In this document: positions 1 through 6,582 of the stretch, one piece after another
Layout: each line of letters opens with the position of its first letter
How positions within the stretch are numbered: position 1 is the first letter of the stretch
Assembly (NCBI GenBank): GCA_036384495.1
Contig: DASVMD010000036.1
Span: 1 to 8,701 of the forward strand
Source: JAQGHB01 sp036384495
Lineage (GTDB): Bacteria > Patescibacteriota > Saccharimonadia > Saccharimonadales > UBA4665
Direction of reading: 5' to 3'
DNA: 8,701 nucleotides
Notes under the pieces: generated by a model
What the model saw: only the letters and a program-made list of their open reading frames with translations
What the model was told of the DNA's origin: nothing
The model's database searches: none
Translations under genes and position numbers: made by a program

Positions 1-23
1 GCAAATTACAGCACGCTCAGCTC

Positions 24-52
24 TTGACCTCAAGCTAACAGATGTGTATAAT
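24..52 (+). promoter_or_regulatory. Promoter of rpmE (sigma-70 type)
   Basis: A -35 box TTGACC (24-29) and a consensus -10 box TATAAT (47-52) are separated by 17 nt, the ideal spacing. The expected transcription start is near position 59, which leaves a leader of only about 5-7 nt before the ATG at 66. No Shine-Dalgarno sequence is present in that space. This is the best-matching promoter in the window, as fits a ribosomal protein gene. Confidence 0.85.
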
Positions 53-65
53 TGCTACTTGAATT

Positions 66-422
66 ATGAAAAAGAGTTTACACCCCACCAACTACCGCCT
101 GGTCGTATTCGAAGACCTTAATAATGGTTTCCGATTCCTGACTCGCTCCACCGTGGCTTCAGACGAAACCACCAAGTGGGAAGACGGCAACGAATACCCT
201 ATCGTGAAGGTTCACATTACTTCTGCTTCTCACCCATTCTTCACCGGTGAAGAGCGCGTGCTCGACATCGAAGGTCGCGTCGACAAGTTCAAAACCCGCG
301 CTGCTGCCGGCCAAGCTGCCAAAGAAAAGCGCGCTGCTGCTGCCAAAAAAGCCGCCGCCCGCCAGGCCGCCAAAGTCGAAAAAGCCGAAACCAAGGCTGA
401 AAACACCAAAGTTAAGAAATAA
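66..422 (+). CDS. rpmE: 50S ribosomal protein bL31 (type B, zinc-free) with basic C-terminal tail
   Basis: This is a structural protein of the large ribosomal subunit, in the position that bridges to the small subunit. Residues 1-78 match the L31 fold of the zinc-independent (type B, C-minus) class: HPTNYRLVVFEDLNNGFRFL near the N-terminus, then STVASDET, WEDGNEYP and the signature SASHPFFTG (residues 53-61), ending in EGRVDKF. The protein contains no cysteine, so the CxxC zinc site of the C-plus class is absent. Residues 79-118 form an Ala/Lys/Arg-rich, probably helical or disordered tail, making the protein about 40 residues longer than a usual type B L31 of about 80 residues. The ATG at 66 follows a good promoter by 13 nt and has no Shine-Dalgarno site. 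It is monocistronic, with its own terminator just downstream. The family call is firm; the role of the tail, perhaps rRNA contact, is inference. Confidence 0.95.
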   Translation: MKKSLHPTNYRLVVFEDLNNGFRFLTRSTVASDETTKWEDGNEYPIVKVHITSASHPFFTGEERVLDIEGRVDKFKTRAAAGQAAKEKRAAAAKKAAARQAAKVEKAETKAENTKVKK

Positions 423-680
423 TTATTCGCTACTAGCTATTCCAAAACGTCGCAATATGCGGCGTTTTTTTATTACCGCCGGGCTTGGCACGGGAAACTC
501 GTAGACCGCTACATCGTCTTGAGATATATGGTTGATTATTTCTTGCTGCGGATTTTCGCCTCTGTATTTACCACTTTCTGCACTCCGTATAAAACCATCA
601 AATCTGTGGCGTAACAGCCAAAGAAGATGCGCTTTTGTCTCTTCTGTGTTGTGGGAGTGTGCCGGCTCAACTTCATGCAT
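423..680 (-). CDS. Small unknown protein (85 aa), probable gene
   Basis: I do not recognise this protein. The case for a gene: an ATG at 680 is preceded by a strong Shine-Dalgarno-like GAGAGGA (694-688) at 7-nt spacing. The frame stays open for 85 codons in an otherwise empty 332-nt gap between rpmE and prfA. Its TAA abuts the rpmE stop without overlap. The product is soluble-looking, with a His/Glu-rich start (MHEVEPAHSHNTEET), a hydrophobic HLLWLLRHRF stretch and a basic end, KKRRILRRF. A TTGACA (715-710) lies upstream, but no good -10 box sits at the right distance. It uses AGA and ATA codons, unlike the well-expressed neighbours. Against it: the last residues are encoded by the rpmE terminator hairpin, so the C-terminus may be fortuitous. 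The gene could be a recent or lineage-specific acquisition. Confidence 0.5.
   Translation of the reverse strand: MHEVEPAHSHNTEETKAHLLWLLRHRFDGFIRSAESGKYRGENPQQEIINHISQDDVAVYEFPVPSPAVIKKRRILRRFGIASSE
444..471 (+). terminator. Intrinsic terminator of rpmE
   Basis: A 10-bp stem (444-453 with 459-468, one U-G wobble) closes a 5-nt loop, AATAT. It ends in a run of seven T (465-471). It begins 22 nt after the rpmE stop, the classic layout of a Rho-independent terminator. On the opposite strand the hairpin is followed by only four T, so it would be weaker in that direction. There it lies inside the 3' end of the small - strand gene. Confidence 0.9.
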
Positions 681-737
681 AGTGTTATCCTCTCGCCACT
701 AAAAGAAATTGTCAACTTAGACATTCTCTAACAGGGG

Positions 738-746
738 TGATATACT
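738..746 (+). promoter_or_regulatory. Extended -10 promoter of prfA-prmC
   Basis: TGATATACT is an extended -10 element (TG, one base, then TATACT at 741-746). No convincing -35 box lies 16-18 nt upstream, which is typical for extended -10 promoters. Counting 7 nt from the last base of the -10 puts the transcript start at about 753. The ATG is at 755, so the mRNA would be leaderless or nearly so. Confidence 0.7.
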
Positions 747-754
747 AGTTGATA

Positions 755-1813
755 ATGCAAGAAAAAGAACAGCAACTACGCGCTGAACTCCACGAACTAG
801 ATACCAAGCTGCAAGATCCGGCTATCTTTAGTGATAAGTCATACCCGAAGCTTGCTAAACGTAAATCCCAGCTCGATGACCTTATTACCTTATTCAACGA
901 AAAGAAACAGCTTTTGGGCGACAAAACGGCTTCCGAAGAGCTGCGGAACGGCGCCGATGCCGAGCTTCGCCAGATGGCCGAACTTGAGCTGACCGAATTA
1001 GAACCAAAAATTGCCGCCAACGAAGAAAAGCTGATCGAAGCCCTGACACCACAAGACCCCAACAACGACCGCGACGTGATCATCGAAATCCGAGCCGCCG
1101 CAGGCGGCGACGAATCCAGCCTGTTTGCCGGCGAATTGTACCGCATGTACGCCCGCTGGGCCGAGAATCACGGCTTTAAGCTGGAACTGATGAGCGAATC
1201 GCCGAACGAAACTGGCGGCTTTAAAGAGATCGTCTTTGCCGTGCGCGGCGTGGAAGCCTACAAAAATCTCAAGTTCGAAGCTGGCGTGCACCGCGTGCAG
1301 CGTGTGCCGGTCACCGAAAGCCAAGGGCGCATCCACACTTCAACCGTCACCGTAGCCGTGCTGCCCGAAGCCGAAGAATCAGATATTGAAATCAACCCCA
1401 ATGACCTGCGCATCGACGTCTATCGCTCCGGCGGTCATGGTGGTCAGTCGGTGAACACCACCGACTCCGCGGTGCGTATCACTCACATCCCTTCCGGCTT
1501 GGTCGTCAGCAACCAAGACGAAAAATCGCAGATCAAAAACAAGGCCAAGGCCATGAGCGTGCTGCGCTCCCGCCTGCTGCAGCAAAAAATCGACGACGAA
1601 CAAAAGCAACTCAGCGACGCCCGCCTAAAATTAATCGGTTCCGGCGACCGCTCCGAAAAAATCCGCACCTATAACTTCCCGCAGGATCGCATCACCGACC
1701 ACCGCATCGGCTATAGCCGCAGCAACATCCCAGCCGCCCTTGCTGGCGACATTGACGATCTTATTGAGGCGCTACAGAATGCCGAGCACGAACTACTCGC
1801 TAACGCAGCTTAA
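755..1813 (+). CDS. prfA: Peptide chain release factor 1 (RF1)
   Basis: RF1 reads UAA and UAG in the ribosomal A site and triggers hydrolysis of the finished peptide. The 352-residue length is normal for the family. An N-terminal coiled-coil domain (about 1-100) is followed by the anticodon-mimic region. There the stop-decoding tripeptide is PVT (185-187) in RVPVTESQGRIHTS; this PxT form marks RF1 rather than RF2 (SPF). The catalytic GGQ is at 229-231 in YRSGGHGGQSVNTTDSAVR. The C-terminal part (DRITDHRIGY) is also typical. A TTG at 749 is in frame, but the ATG at 755 is preferred because the -10 box ends at 746, so the TTG would probably not be transcribed. prmC follows after 2 nt and encodes the enzyme that methylates Gln231. 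Confidence 0.97.
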   Translation: MQEKEQQLRAELHELDTKLQDPAIFSDKSYPKLAKRKSQLDDLITLFNEKKQLLGDKTASEELRNGADAELRQMAELELTELEPKIAANEEKLIEALTPQDPNNDRDVIIEIRAAAGGDESSLFAGELYRMYARWAENHGFKLELMSESPNETGGFKEIVFAVRGVEAYKNLKFEAGVHRVQRVPVTESQGRIHTSTVTVAVLPEAEESDIEINPNDLRIDVYRSGGHGGQSVNTTDSAVRITHIPSGLVVSNQDEKSQIKNKAKAMSVLRSRLLQQKIDDEQKQLSDARLKLIGSGDRSEKIRTYNFPQDRITDHRIGYSRSNIPAALAGDIDDLIEALQNAEHELLANAA

Positions 1814-1815
1814 AT

Positions 1816-2622
1816 ATGAACATCGCATTGTGGCTTAAGCAAGCCAAGGGACAGCTGAAAAACATTCCTACCGCACGACTTGACGCGTTGGTTTTGTTAG
1901 AAGATTGTTCAGGCAAAGATCGGGCCTGGCTGCTGGCGCATCCGGAGTTTGAGTTGAGCGATATGCAGGGAGAAAAACTCGAAAAGTTGCTCGCCCGTCG
2001 GGCGCAACATGAGCCGCTGGCGTACCTCCGCGGCAAGACCGAATTCTATGGTCGCGAATTTGTCGTCAGTGCCGCGGTTTTGGAGCCAAGGCCCGAGTCG
2101 GAGACCACGATTGACCTGCTCAAAAAGCTGCCGAAATTGGCCGCCAAGCCGAGTATTGCGGATGTCGGAACGGGCAGCGGCGCACTTGGGATTACAGCCG
2201 CTTTGGAGCTGCCTGAAGCCACTGTGGAGCTGTTGGAAATTGATCCGGCGGCCATCAAAATCGCTCGTGCTAATGTAGATAAATTATCAACAGGCATTTT
2301 GGTGCTGCGGAGTGATCTGCTCGCGGAATCTTCTCAGGACTACGACGTACTGCTCTGCAATCTGCCGTACGTGCCAGATGATTTCGCTATAAATACCGCT
2401 GCCACACATGAGCCGCGTTTGGCTATTTTTGGTGGTCCGGACGGGCTAGATTTGTATAGAAGGCTGTTCACACAGATACAAAACGCTCAAAAGCAACCGT
2501 TGTATATTTTAACTGAGGCGCTCCCCAGTCAGCATGATGCACTGGAACAGATCGCCAAAGCCAACGGCTATAAGTTACACGCTTCGGATGACTTCATTCA
2601 GGTCTTTGAATACTCAGCGTAA
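1816..2622 (+). CDS. prmC: Release factor glutamine N5-methyltransferase (PrmC/HemK), NLPY variant
   Basis: PrmC uses S-adenosylmethionine to methylate the GGQ glutamine of release factors, raising termination efficiency. Residues 1-75 are the helical substrate-binding domain. The family linker is EPLAYLRGKTEFYGREF (66-82) followed by LEPRPESE (89-96). The SAM-binding motif I is DVGTGSG (116-122), and the acidic end of motif II is EID (141-143). The catalytic motif is NLPY (182-185) where classical PrmC has NPPY; the Asn, second Pro and Tyr remain. EPRLAIFGGPDGLDLYRRL (199-217) matches the C-terminal family signature. Length (268 aa) is normal. The gene begins 2 nt after prfA without a clear Shine-Dalgarno site, suggesting translational coupling. 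Another N- or N6-methyltransferase is possible from motif IV alone, but the signatures and the prfA neighbour make PrmC nearly certain. Confidence 0.94.
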   Translation: MNIALWLKQAKGQLKNIPTARLDALVLLEDCSGKDRAWLLAHPEFELSDMQGEKLEKLLARRAQHEPLAYLRGKTEFYGREFVVSAAVLEPRPESETTIDLLKKLPKLAAKPSIADVGTGSGALGITAALELPEATVELLEIDPAAIKIARANVDKLSTGILVLRSDLLAESSQDYDVLLCNLPYVPDDFAINTAATHEPRLAIFGGPDGLDLYRRLFTQIQNAQKQPLYILTEALPSQHDALEQIAKANGYKLHASDDFIQVFEYSA

Positions 2623-2633
2623 ACACTACTTTT

Positions 2634-2662
2634 GCCGCCTCGGCGGCTAACCATCGAGGCGG
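2634..2662. other. GC-rich alternative hairpins in convergent gap prmC/htrA
   Basis: The 145-nt gap between the two convergent stops (2623-2767) has no gene. CCGCCTCG (2635-2642) is an exact inverted repeat of CGAGGCGG (2655-2662), an 8-bp stem with a 12-nt loop. The left arm can instead pair locally as GCCGC/GCGGC (2634-2638 with 2643-2647) around CTCG. The two folds exclude each other. Neither is followed by a T-run on either strand, so this is not a standard intrinsic terminator. It may act as a transcript-end stabiliser. Confidence 0.4.
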
Positions 2663-2702
2663 GCTAGAAACTGACAAAACCGTGCCAAATTTTGCAAAAC
2701 TG

Positions 2703-2718
2703 GCTCAAAATCCTGAGC
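2703..2718 (-). terminator. Weak candidate terminator for the LCP-htrA operon
   Basis: Read on the - strand, GCTCA and TGAGC form a 5-bp stem with a 6-nt loop, followed by CAGTTTTG. It lies about 50 nt beyond the htrA stop, in the right place for an operon end. The stem is short and the T-run is only four, so the call is tentative. An imperfect palindrome around TTTTGCAAAA (2690-2699) sits just beyond it. Confidence 0.3.
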
Positions 2719-2767
2719 ACAAATTATGGTGCAAAGAGCCTAAATCAGAGCCCGAACACAAAATGTA

Positions 2768-4063
2768 TTACTGCTGCGAAGCGGTAGGTACGGTGCCGAC
2801 CGTGGCCTTCAAATGCAGGGTTTTGCCATCACGAAGCACAGTTAGCGTGACCTTGTCGCCTGGTTGATGCTGACTCAGGATGCTGGTCAGTGAGTGGGTT
2901 TGGTCAATATCGGTGTCGTCAATGGTGGCAATGATGTCGCGCTCTTTAACGCCAGCCTTATCAGCCGGACTATCGGCAATGACTGACGGGCTGGAGGCAT
3001 CGCTGCTTGGCGCCACAAAGGCGCCCTTTTGCACGTTCAAATCGTATTCTTTTGCAATGTCAGCGGTCAGCGGAATGTAGCGAACGCCGAGATATGGGCG
3101 CTCGAATTTACCAGATTTTAGAACTTGGTTAATCAGGCCTTTGACGTCGTTGATAGGGATAGCAAAGCCGATGTTTTGGGCATTGCCGGCGGTAGCCGTG
3201 TTGATGCCGATCACCTGCCCGTTAAGGTTCACCAGCGGGCCGCCGGAGTTGCCTTCGTTGATGGCGGCGTCGGTTTGGAATAAGTTGTCGAGATTTTCGG
3301 CAGAAGCACTGCTGCCTGAGCTGTCGCTGGCCGTCACGCTGCGGCCGTAGCCCGAAATGATGCCGCTGGTAACGGTATTTTGGAACTGGCCCAAAGCGTT
3401 GCCGATGGCCACGGCGTCGTCGCCCACCTCTACCTTGCTGGAGTCACCGATGGTAGCCGCAGCCAGCTTGTGCCCCTGCGTGTTATTAATTTTGAGAAAT
3501 GCCACGTCGAGGCTGTCGCTACTACCAGTGCGGCCGATAACCGTGACATCTTTGAGTTCAGTGCCATCGCTCAGTGTCACACTCACGTTGGTGGTGCCTT
3601 CCGGAACCACGTGCCGATTAGTTACAATCAACCCGCTGGAGGAAATAATAATGCCCGTGCCGGCCGCCTGCTCACTTTGGGGCTGGGCAAAGCCAAACAG
3701 GCCATCGGCCGCCGGACCGCCGCCGGACGACGTAATACAAACATTCACACTGACCACGCTTGGCCCCACAGTTTTGGCGATTTGGCTAATCAGTTGGCTT
3801 TGGCTGGAAACGATCTTTTTTTGCGTGCTGACACTGCCAGACGTTAGGACACCATTCGAGGAGTGATTAGCTAGTAGCCCGCCGCCAAAGCCGCTCAGCA
3901 CGGCCACCAGAATGAAAGCCACGATAATACCGACTGGCCCTCGGGCGTGCCGCTTGATATCCGGTCGCGGCAGCGTCGGCACGCTAAAGGTCACATTGCG
4001 GCGCGAGCCGGTGGGCTTGCTGGTTACGCTGTATTCTTTGTCGTCTTTTTTGGAATCCGCCAC
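2768..4063 (-). CDS. Membrane-anchored HtrA/DegP-type serine protease with one PDZ domain
   Basis: This trypsin-like protease/chaperone is expected to face the outside and degrade misfolded exported proteins. A 44-residue basic cytosolic start leads into one membrane anchor (about 45-65). The protease domain spans about 85-315 with catalytic His151 (TNRHVV), Asp186 (SLDVAFLKI) and Ser273 (INEGNSGGPLVN), so the triad is complete. A single PDZ domain follows (about 322-425: YLGVRYIPL, then SPADKAGVKERDIIATIDD). The length of 431 aa fits anchored Gram-positive HtrA proteins. The start is GTG at 4063, chosen because AAGGTGG (4077-4071) lies 7 nt ahead. It is the last gene of the operon, 2 nt after the membrane protein gene, so translation is probably coupled. 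Which paralogue (HtrA, DegP or DegS-like) cannot be told from the sequence alone. Confidence 0.95.
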   Translation of the reverse strand: MADSKKDDKEYSVTSKPTGSRRNVTFSVPTLPRPDIKRHARGPVGIIVAFILVAVLSGFGGGLLANHSSNGVLTSGSVSTQKKIVSSQSQLISQIAKTVGPSVVSVNVCITSSGGGPAADGLFGFAQPQSEQAAGTGIIISSSGLIVTNRHVVPEGTTNVSVTLSDGTELKDVTVIGRTGSSDSLDVAFLKINNTQGHKLAAATIGDSSKVEVGDDAVAIGNALGQFQNTVTSGIISGYGRSVTASDSSGSSASAENLDNLFQTDAAINEGNSGGPLVNLNGQVIGINTATAGNAQNIGFAIPINDVKGLINQVLKSGKFERPYLGVRYIPLTADIAKEYDLNVQKGAFVAPSSDASSPSVIADSPADKAGVKERDIIATIDDTDIDQTHSLTSILSQHQPGDKVTLTVLRDGKTLHLKATVGTVPTASQQ

Positions 4064-4065
4064 CG

Positions 4066-4818
4066 CTAGACCACCTTATCTCCCCAGTCGGAGAATGCTA
4101 AGACCACTACAATAATTGCCACCATAATAAAGATGAACTGCCTGCGTACGCCGGTACCAAGCCGATCATGATGATCGAGGTAATATAGCACCGCCATGCC
4201 GTAACCCAATGTGCTCAAAATAAGGGTTGGCTGGGCGATTACGCTGTAAAACAGCAGCCAGTGGCTCAGCAACCAAGCCAGCGCCGCACCGAAATAGCCC
4301 CAAACATAGGCCAACATACGGGCGTAAGGCTCGTCAAAAGCATCGAGGAAGTGGCGGGCTGCCAAGAAACAGATTAGCCCTGTCATGACGGTTAGACCAG
4401 CAATCGGGCCAGCGTCCCACACCAGGTACAACGCCGACAGGGCTGCTAACTGGCCAATAAAGGCCTGGGTGGTCACCATAAACAGATCCGAACCGGGCTT
4501 GATAAACAGTAACCAGCCGGCATACAGCACAGCCCACAGCAGTTGTACCGCGGCGCTGGAGCTATGTGTCATAAACAGCACAATCGACAGGCCAACCATC
4601 AGATCGACCGCATTCGCGCGGACGTTGGCAGGCCAAAATCGAGGTCGTACAGCAAACATACGCCACTTACTTAATACGATTATGCTGAGGGCCAGCTGAA
4701 CAAAATTGAGCCGCACCAAAATAAAAGCCGCTACCGGCAAAATTACCAGCAAGGCCAGGTGCAGGAAGTGCGCAAAACCACTGGCCGGCTTCAGTTTACT
4801 AAGGGGTTGCCTCGTCAT
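4066..4818 (-). CDS. Multi-pass membrane protein of unknown function
   Basis: I do not recognise the family. The 250-residue product is mostly hydrophobic. Likely membrane segments are at about 15-36, 38-54, 69-85, 89-106, 114-134, 138-157, 168-191, 196-214 and 226-243, so eight or nine spans with short loops. There is no signal peptide and no obvious catalytic motif. Charged or polar spots in loops include KWRMFAVRPRFWP (51-63), ARHFLDAFDEPYAR (154-167) and YLDHHDRLGTGVRR (213-226). The ATG at 4818 overlaps the end of the LCP gene by 20 nt; only a weak AGG lies just before it, and the next Met (54) would remove two spans. Its place between an LCP gene and an HtrA gene suggests an envelope role, perhaps in lipid-linked glycopolymer handling, but that is inference. 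Confidence 0.85.
   Translation of the reverse strand: MTRQPLSKLKPASGFAHFLHLALLVILPVAAFILVRLNFVQLALSIIVLSKWRMFAVRPRFWPANVRANAVDLMVGLSIVLFMTHSSSAAVQLLWAVLYAGWLLFIKPGSDLFMVTTQAFIGQLAALSALYLVWDAGPIAGLTVMTGLICFLAARHFLDAFDEPYARMLAYVWGYFGAALAWLLSHWLLFYSVIAQPTLILSTLGYGMAVLYYLDHHDRLGTGVRRQFIFIMVAIIVVVLAFSDWGDKVV
4071..4077 (-). promoter_or_regulatory. Ribosome binding site of the htrA-type gene
   Basis: AAGGTGG, one base off the AAGGAGG consensus, stands 7 nt before the GTG at 4063 and fixes that start. It lies within the last codons of the preceding membrane protein gene. It contrasts with the promoter-proximal genes of this window, which have no such site. Confidence 0.7.
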
Positions 4819-6496
4819 TACCTACTATAATAACAAAATCGGCGCCATTCGTCTGGATTGACTTATCCGGCAAAGCATTGACCGCTGTTACATTGTAGCG
4901 CTGCTCCAGATAGTGTTTGGTATATTTGTTGGGTTTGGTGCTCTTGCTGAGATTGACCAGCGTGGTTTGCGGCCAGCTATTTCCTGGCGCGTCGCCGGTG
5001 CCGATCACGTTATAGCCGTAGGTTTTGAGTTCGGCCGCCTTGGCGGTAGCCAGCCCTGGCGAAGACGTGCCGTTCAGCACCAAAACTTTGGCGTTTTCCT
5101 TGGTGATATACGGATCTTTGAGCTGCGAACGGACATAATTCTGGATGTCGGTGTAGGTAAACAACCCTGCTTTAGGCACCACTACCGACTGGCCACCCAT
5201 ATTAGCGGTCGTCACGAACGAATTTGATCCGTCGGCCAGGCCGATCGATGCCACCTTACTGTCATTAATCCCCTTAGTAATGGTGTAGAGGCGCGAAGCG
5301 TTGCTGAGCGACAGATCAGTTTGCACGTTATTGCCAAAGGCGTTCATCAGGCCGGAGATTTTGAGCGGACTGCTCAGCGTACCCAGCGTAACAACTTTAC
5401 TCTTAAGTGCCAGCATGACTGACCGCTGCCGCTGCGAACGGGCAAAATCACTGGTAGTTTCGCGGGAACGGACATATATAAGCGCGTGCTTGCCATCAAA
5501 ATTTTGCTGACCGGCTTTGGCCAGCACCGAACTGCCGGCGTTTTCCCAAGCCATGGTGGGGTCTACCAGATCCGTGGGCACATTAACCGATACTCCGTTT
5601 ACGGTGTCTACCGCCTGCTGGAAGGCCTGGAAATTGACCATCATATTGTAGTTAATAGTAATGCCGAGCACGTTCTCGACCGTTTGGTCGACTTCATCAA
5701 AACCAGCTTGGATGGCATTTTTATCAGTGCTACCAGGGGCCACTTTACCCAGGTAGCGGAATTCGCCAGTTTCCCAGGCGGCGTTAATCTTCATGGCACC
5801 TTGGCTTGGGACATCCACCCAGAGATCGCGCGGCACGCTAAGTAACGTAGAGGTGTGGTTTACAGGGTCAATGCTGGCAACCATCAGCGTATCAGTTAGA
5901 TCCGGCGCTTCGTGACTGCCACCACCGCGTCCCATCAGTAGGATATTAACGCGGCCATCACCCTCACCTTTTAACAAATCAGGCGTAACATTGGCGTTCA
6001 GCGCCGCGGCCGTTTTGGAGCCGCCCTTAAAGACTTTATGGAGCTTTAGGTAGCCCTGCGAAAATAAGATGCCGCCAACAAGCAACACCAGAGCGATCGA
6101 AGCCGCTGCACCTCTGTACGCGTTGCGGCGAATTTTGGCGAATCTTTTGCCTTTGAGCAGCGCGCCGACACGCCACAAGGGGCTTTCTTCGCCCGGCAGC
6201 GACATGTCAATTGGCGGCAACTTGCGAGCTGGTACCGATGGAATGGTGGCCTGCGCTACGCTAGGACGACTCGGTACTCCAGCCTGAACTGCAGTCGGCG
6301 AAGCCAAACGTTGCTTTTGCTGAATTGACGGACTTGGCCGCATCGGTACCCGCTGACGTGATCCGGATCGTAGGCCATCAATTGAGCCAGGACGGCCCGA
6401 AGAAGCTTTCGGCACAGAGGCATGCGGAGCGAAAGTTTGTCGTGGCGTTTGGCGCTGGGTTTGTGTTTCAGGCCGTTTAAAACGTGACGTATCCAT
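4799..6496 (-). CDS. LytR-CpsA-Psr (LCP) family cell-wall glycopolymer transferase with LytR_C domain
   Basis: LCP enzymes move glycopolymers from an undecaprenyl-phosphate carrier to peptidoglycan outside the membrane. Residues 1-128 are a cytosolic tail rich in Pro, Ser, Gln and Arg. One membrane span follows (about 129-150). The LCP domain is at about 180-370. It shows RVNILLMGR (182-190), DLTDTLMVASID (199-210), the LSVPRDLWVDVP motif (219-230), KINAAW (236-241) and VDTVNGVSVNVP (296-307). The Arg-rich lipid-phosphate motif ALIYVRSRETTSDFARSQRQ is at 338-357. The C-terminal LytR_C domain (about 468-560) starts with KVLVLNGT and ends with GADFVIIVGN. The 565-aa length is typical for the two-domain form. 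It is first in the operon, with its promoter at 6512-6540. The exact glycopolymer cannot be predicted. Confidence 0.95.
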   Translation of the reverse strand: MDTSRFKRPETQTQRQTPRQTFAPHASVPKASSGRPGSIDGLRSGSRQRVPMRPSPSIQQKQRLASPTAVQAGVPSRPSVAQATIPSVPARKLPPIDMSLPGEESPLWRVGALLKGKRFAKIRRNAYRGAAASIALVLLVGGILFSQGYLKLHKVFKGGSKTAAALNANVTPDLLKGEGDGRVNILLMGRGGGSHEAPDLTDTLMVASIDPVNHTSTLLSVPRDLWVDVPSQGAMKINAAWETGEFRYLGKVAPGSTDKNAIQAGFDEVDQTVENVLGITINYNMMVNFQAFQQAVDTVNGVSVNVPTDLVDPTMAWENAGSSVLAKAGQQNFDGKHALIYVRSRETTSDFARSQRQRSVMLALKSKVVTLGTLSSPLKISGLMNAFGNNVQTDLSLSNASRLYTITKGINDSKVASIGLADGSNSFVTTANMGGQSVVVPKAGLFTYTDIQNYVRSQLKDPYITKENAKVLVLNGTSSPGLATAKAAELKTYGYNVIGTGDAPGNSWPQTTLVNLSKSTKPNKYTKHYLEQRYNVTAVNALPDKSIQTNGADFVIIVGNDEATP

Positions 6497-6511
6497 CTCT
6501 AATGTGTTACC

Positions 6512-6540
6512 AGTATAACGGCAAACCGCTTACGCGTAAA
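6512..6540 (-). promoter_or_regulatory. Promoter of the LCP operon
   Basis: Read on the - strand, TTTACG (6540-6535) and TATACT (6517-6512) are separated by 17 nt. The expected start near 6505 leaves a 9-nt leader before the ATG at 6496. That leader has only a GAG directly touching the ATG, too close for a working Shine-Dalgarno site. The promoter is back to back with that of lepB in an 86-nt gap. Confidence 0.7.
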
Positions 6541-6563
6541 CCCTCGGCGATCCACTCCGGCCA

Positions 6564-6572
6564 TGCTATAGT
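6564..6572 (+). promoter_or_regulatory. Extended -10 promoter of lepB
   Basis: TGCTATAGT is an extended -10 element with the hexamer TATAGT at 6567-6572. It ends 10 nt before the ATG at 6583, predicting a leader of about 2-4 nt. The 10-mer ATGCTATAGT (6563-6572) recurs exactly ahead of parB (7326-7335). No -35 match is visible. Confidence 0.65.
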
Positions 6573-6582
6573 TAAAGTCTAT

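Noticed and set aside
745..1146. 133-codon Ser-rich open frame antisense to prfA
   Set aside because: The Ser/Arg-rich translation is the usual mirror of Lys/Glu/Leu codons in a coiled-coil region. There is no start signal.
3608..3613. CACGTG core as a possible parS site
   Set aside because: The flanks (GGAAC before, CCGAT after) do not match the parS dyad TGTTTCACGTGAAACA, and it lies inside the HtrA-type gene.
3357..3866. 169-codon open frame antisense to the HtrA-type protease gene
   Set aside because: It lies wholly within a gene with a complete catalytic triad. Its low-complexity translation and lack of a ribosome site fit a shadow frame in GC-rich coding DNA.
4819..4832. TATAGT on the - strand just before the membrane protein gene as an internal promoter
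   Set aside because: It ends only 5 nt before the ATG, so the transcript would start inside the coding sequence. It is explained by the LCP C-terminal codons (VIIVGN).
6484..6582. 33-codon N-terminal extension of lepB from an ATG at 6484
   Set aside because: It would place the start before the extended -10 box and inside the 5' end of the divergent LCP gene. The peptide does not resemble a signal peptidase N-terminus.
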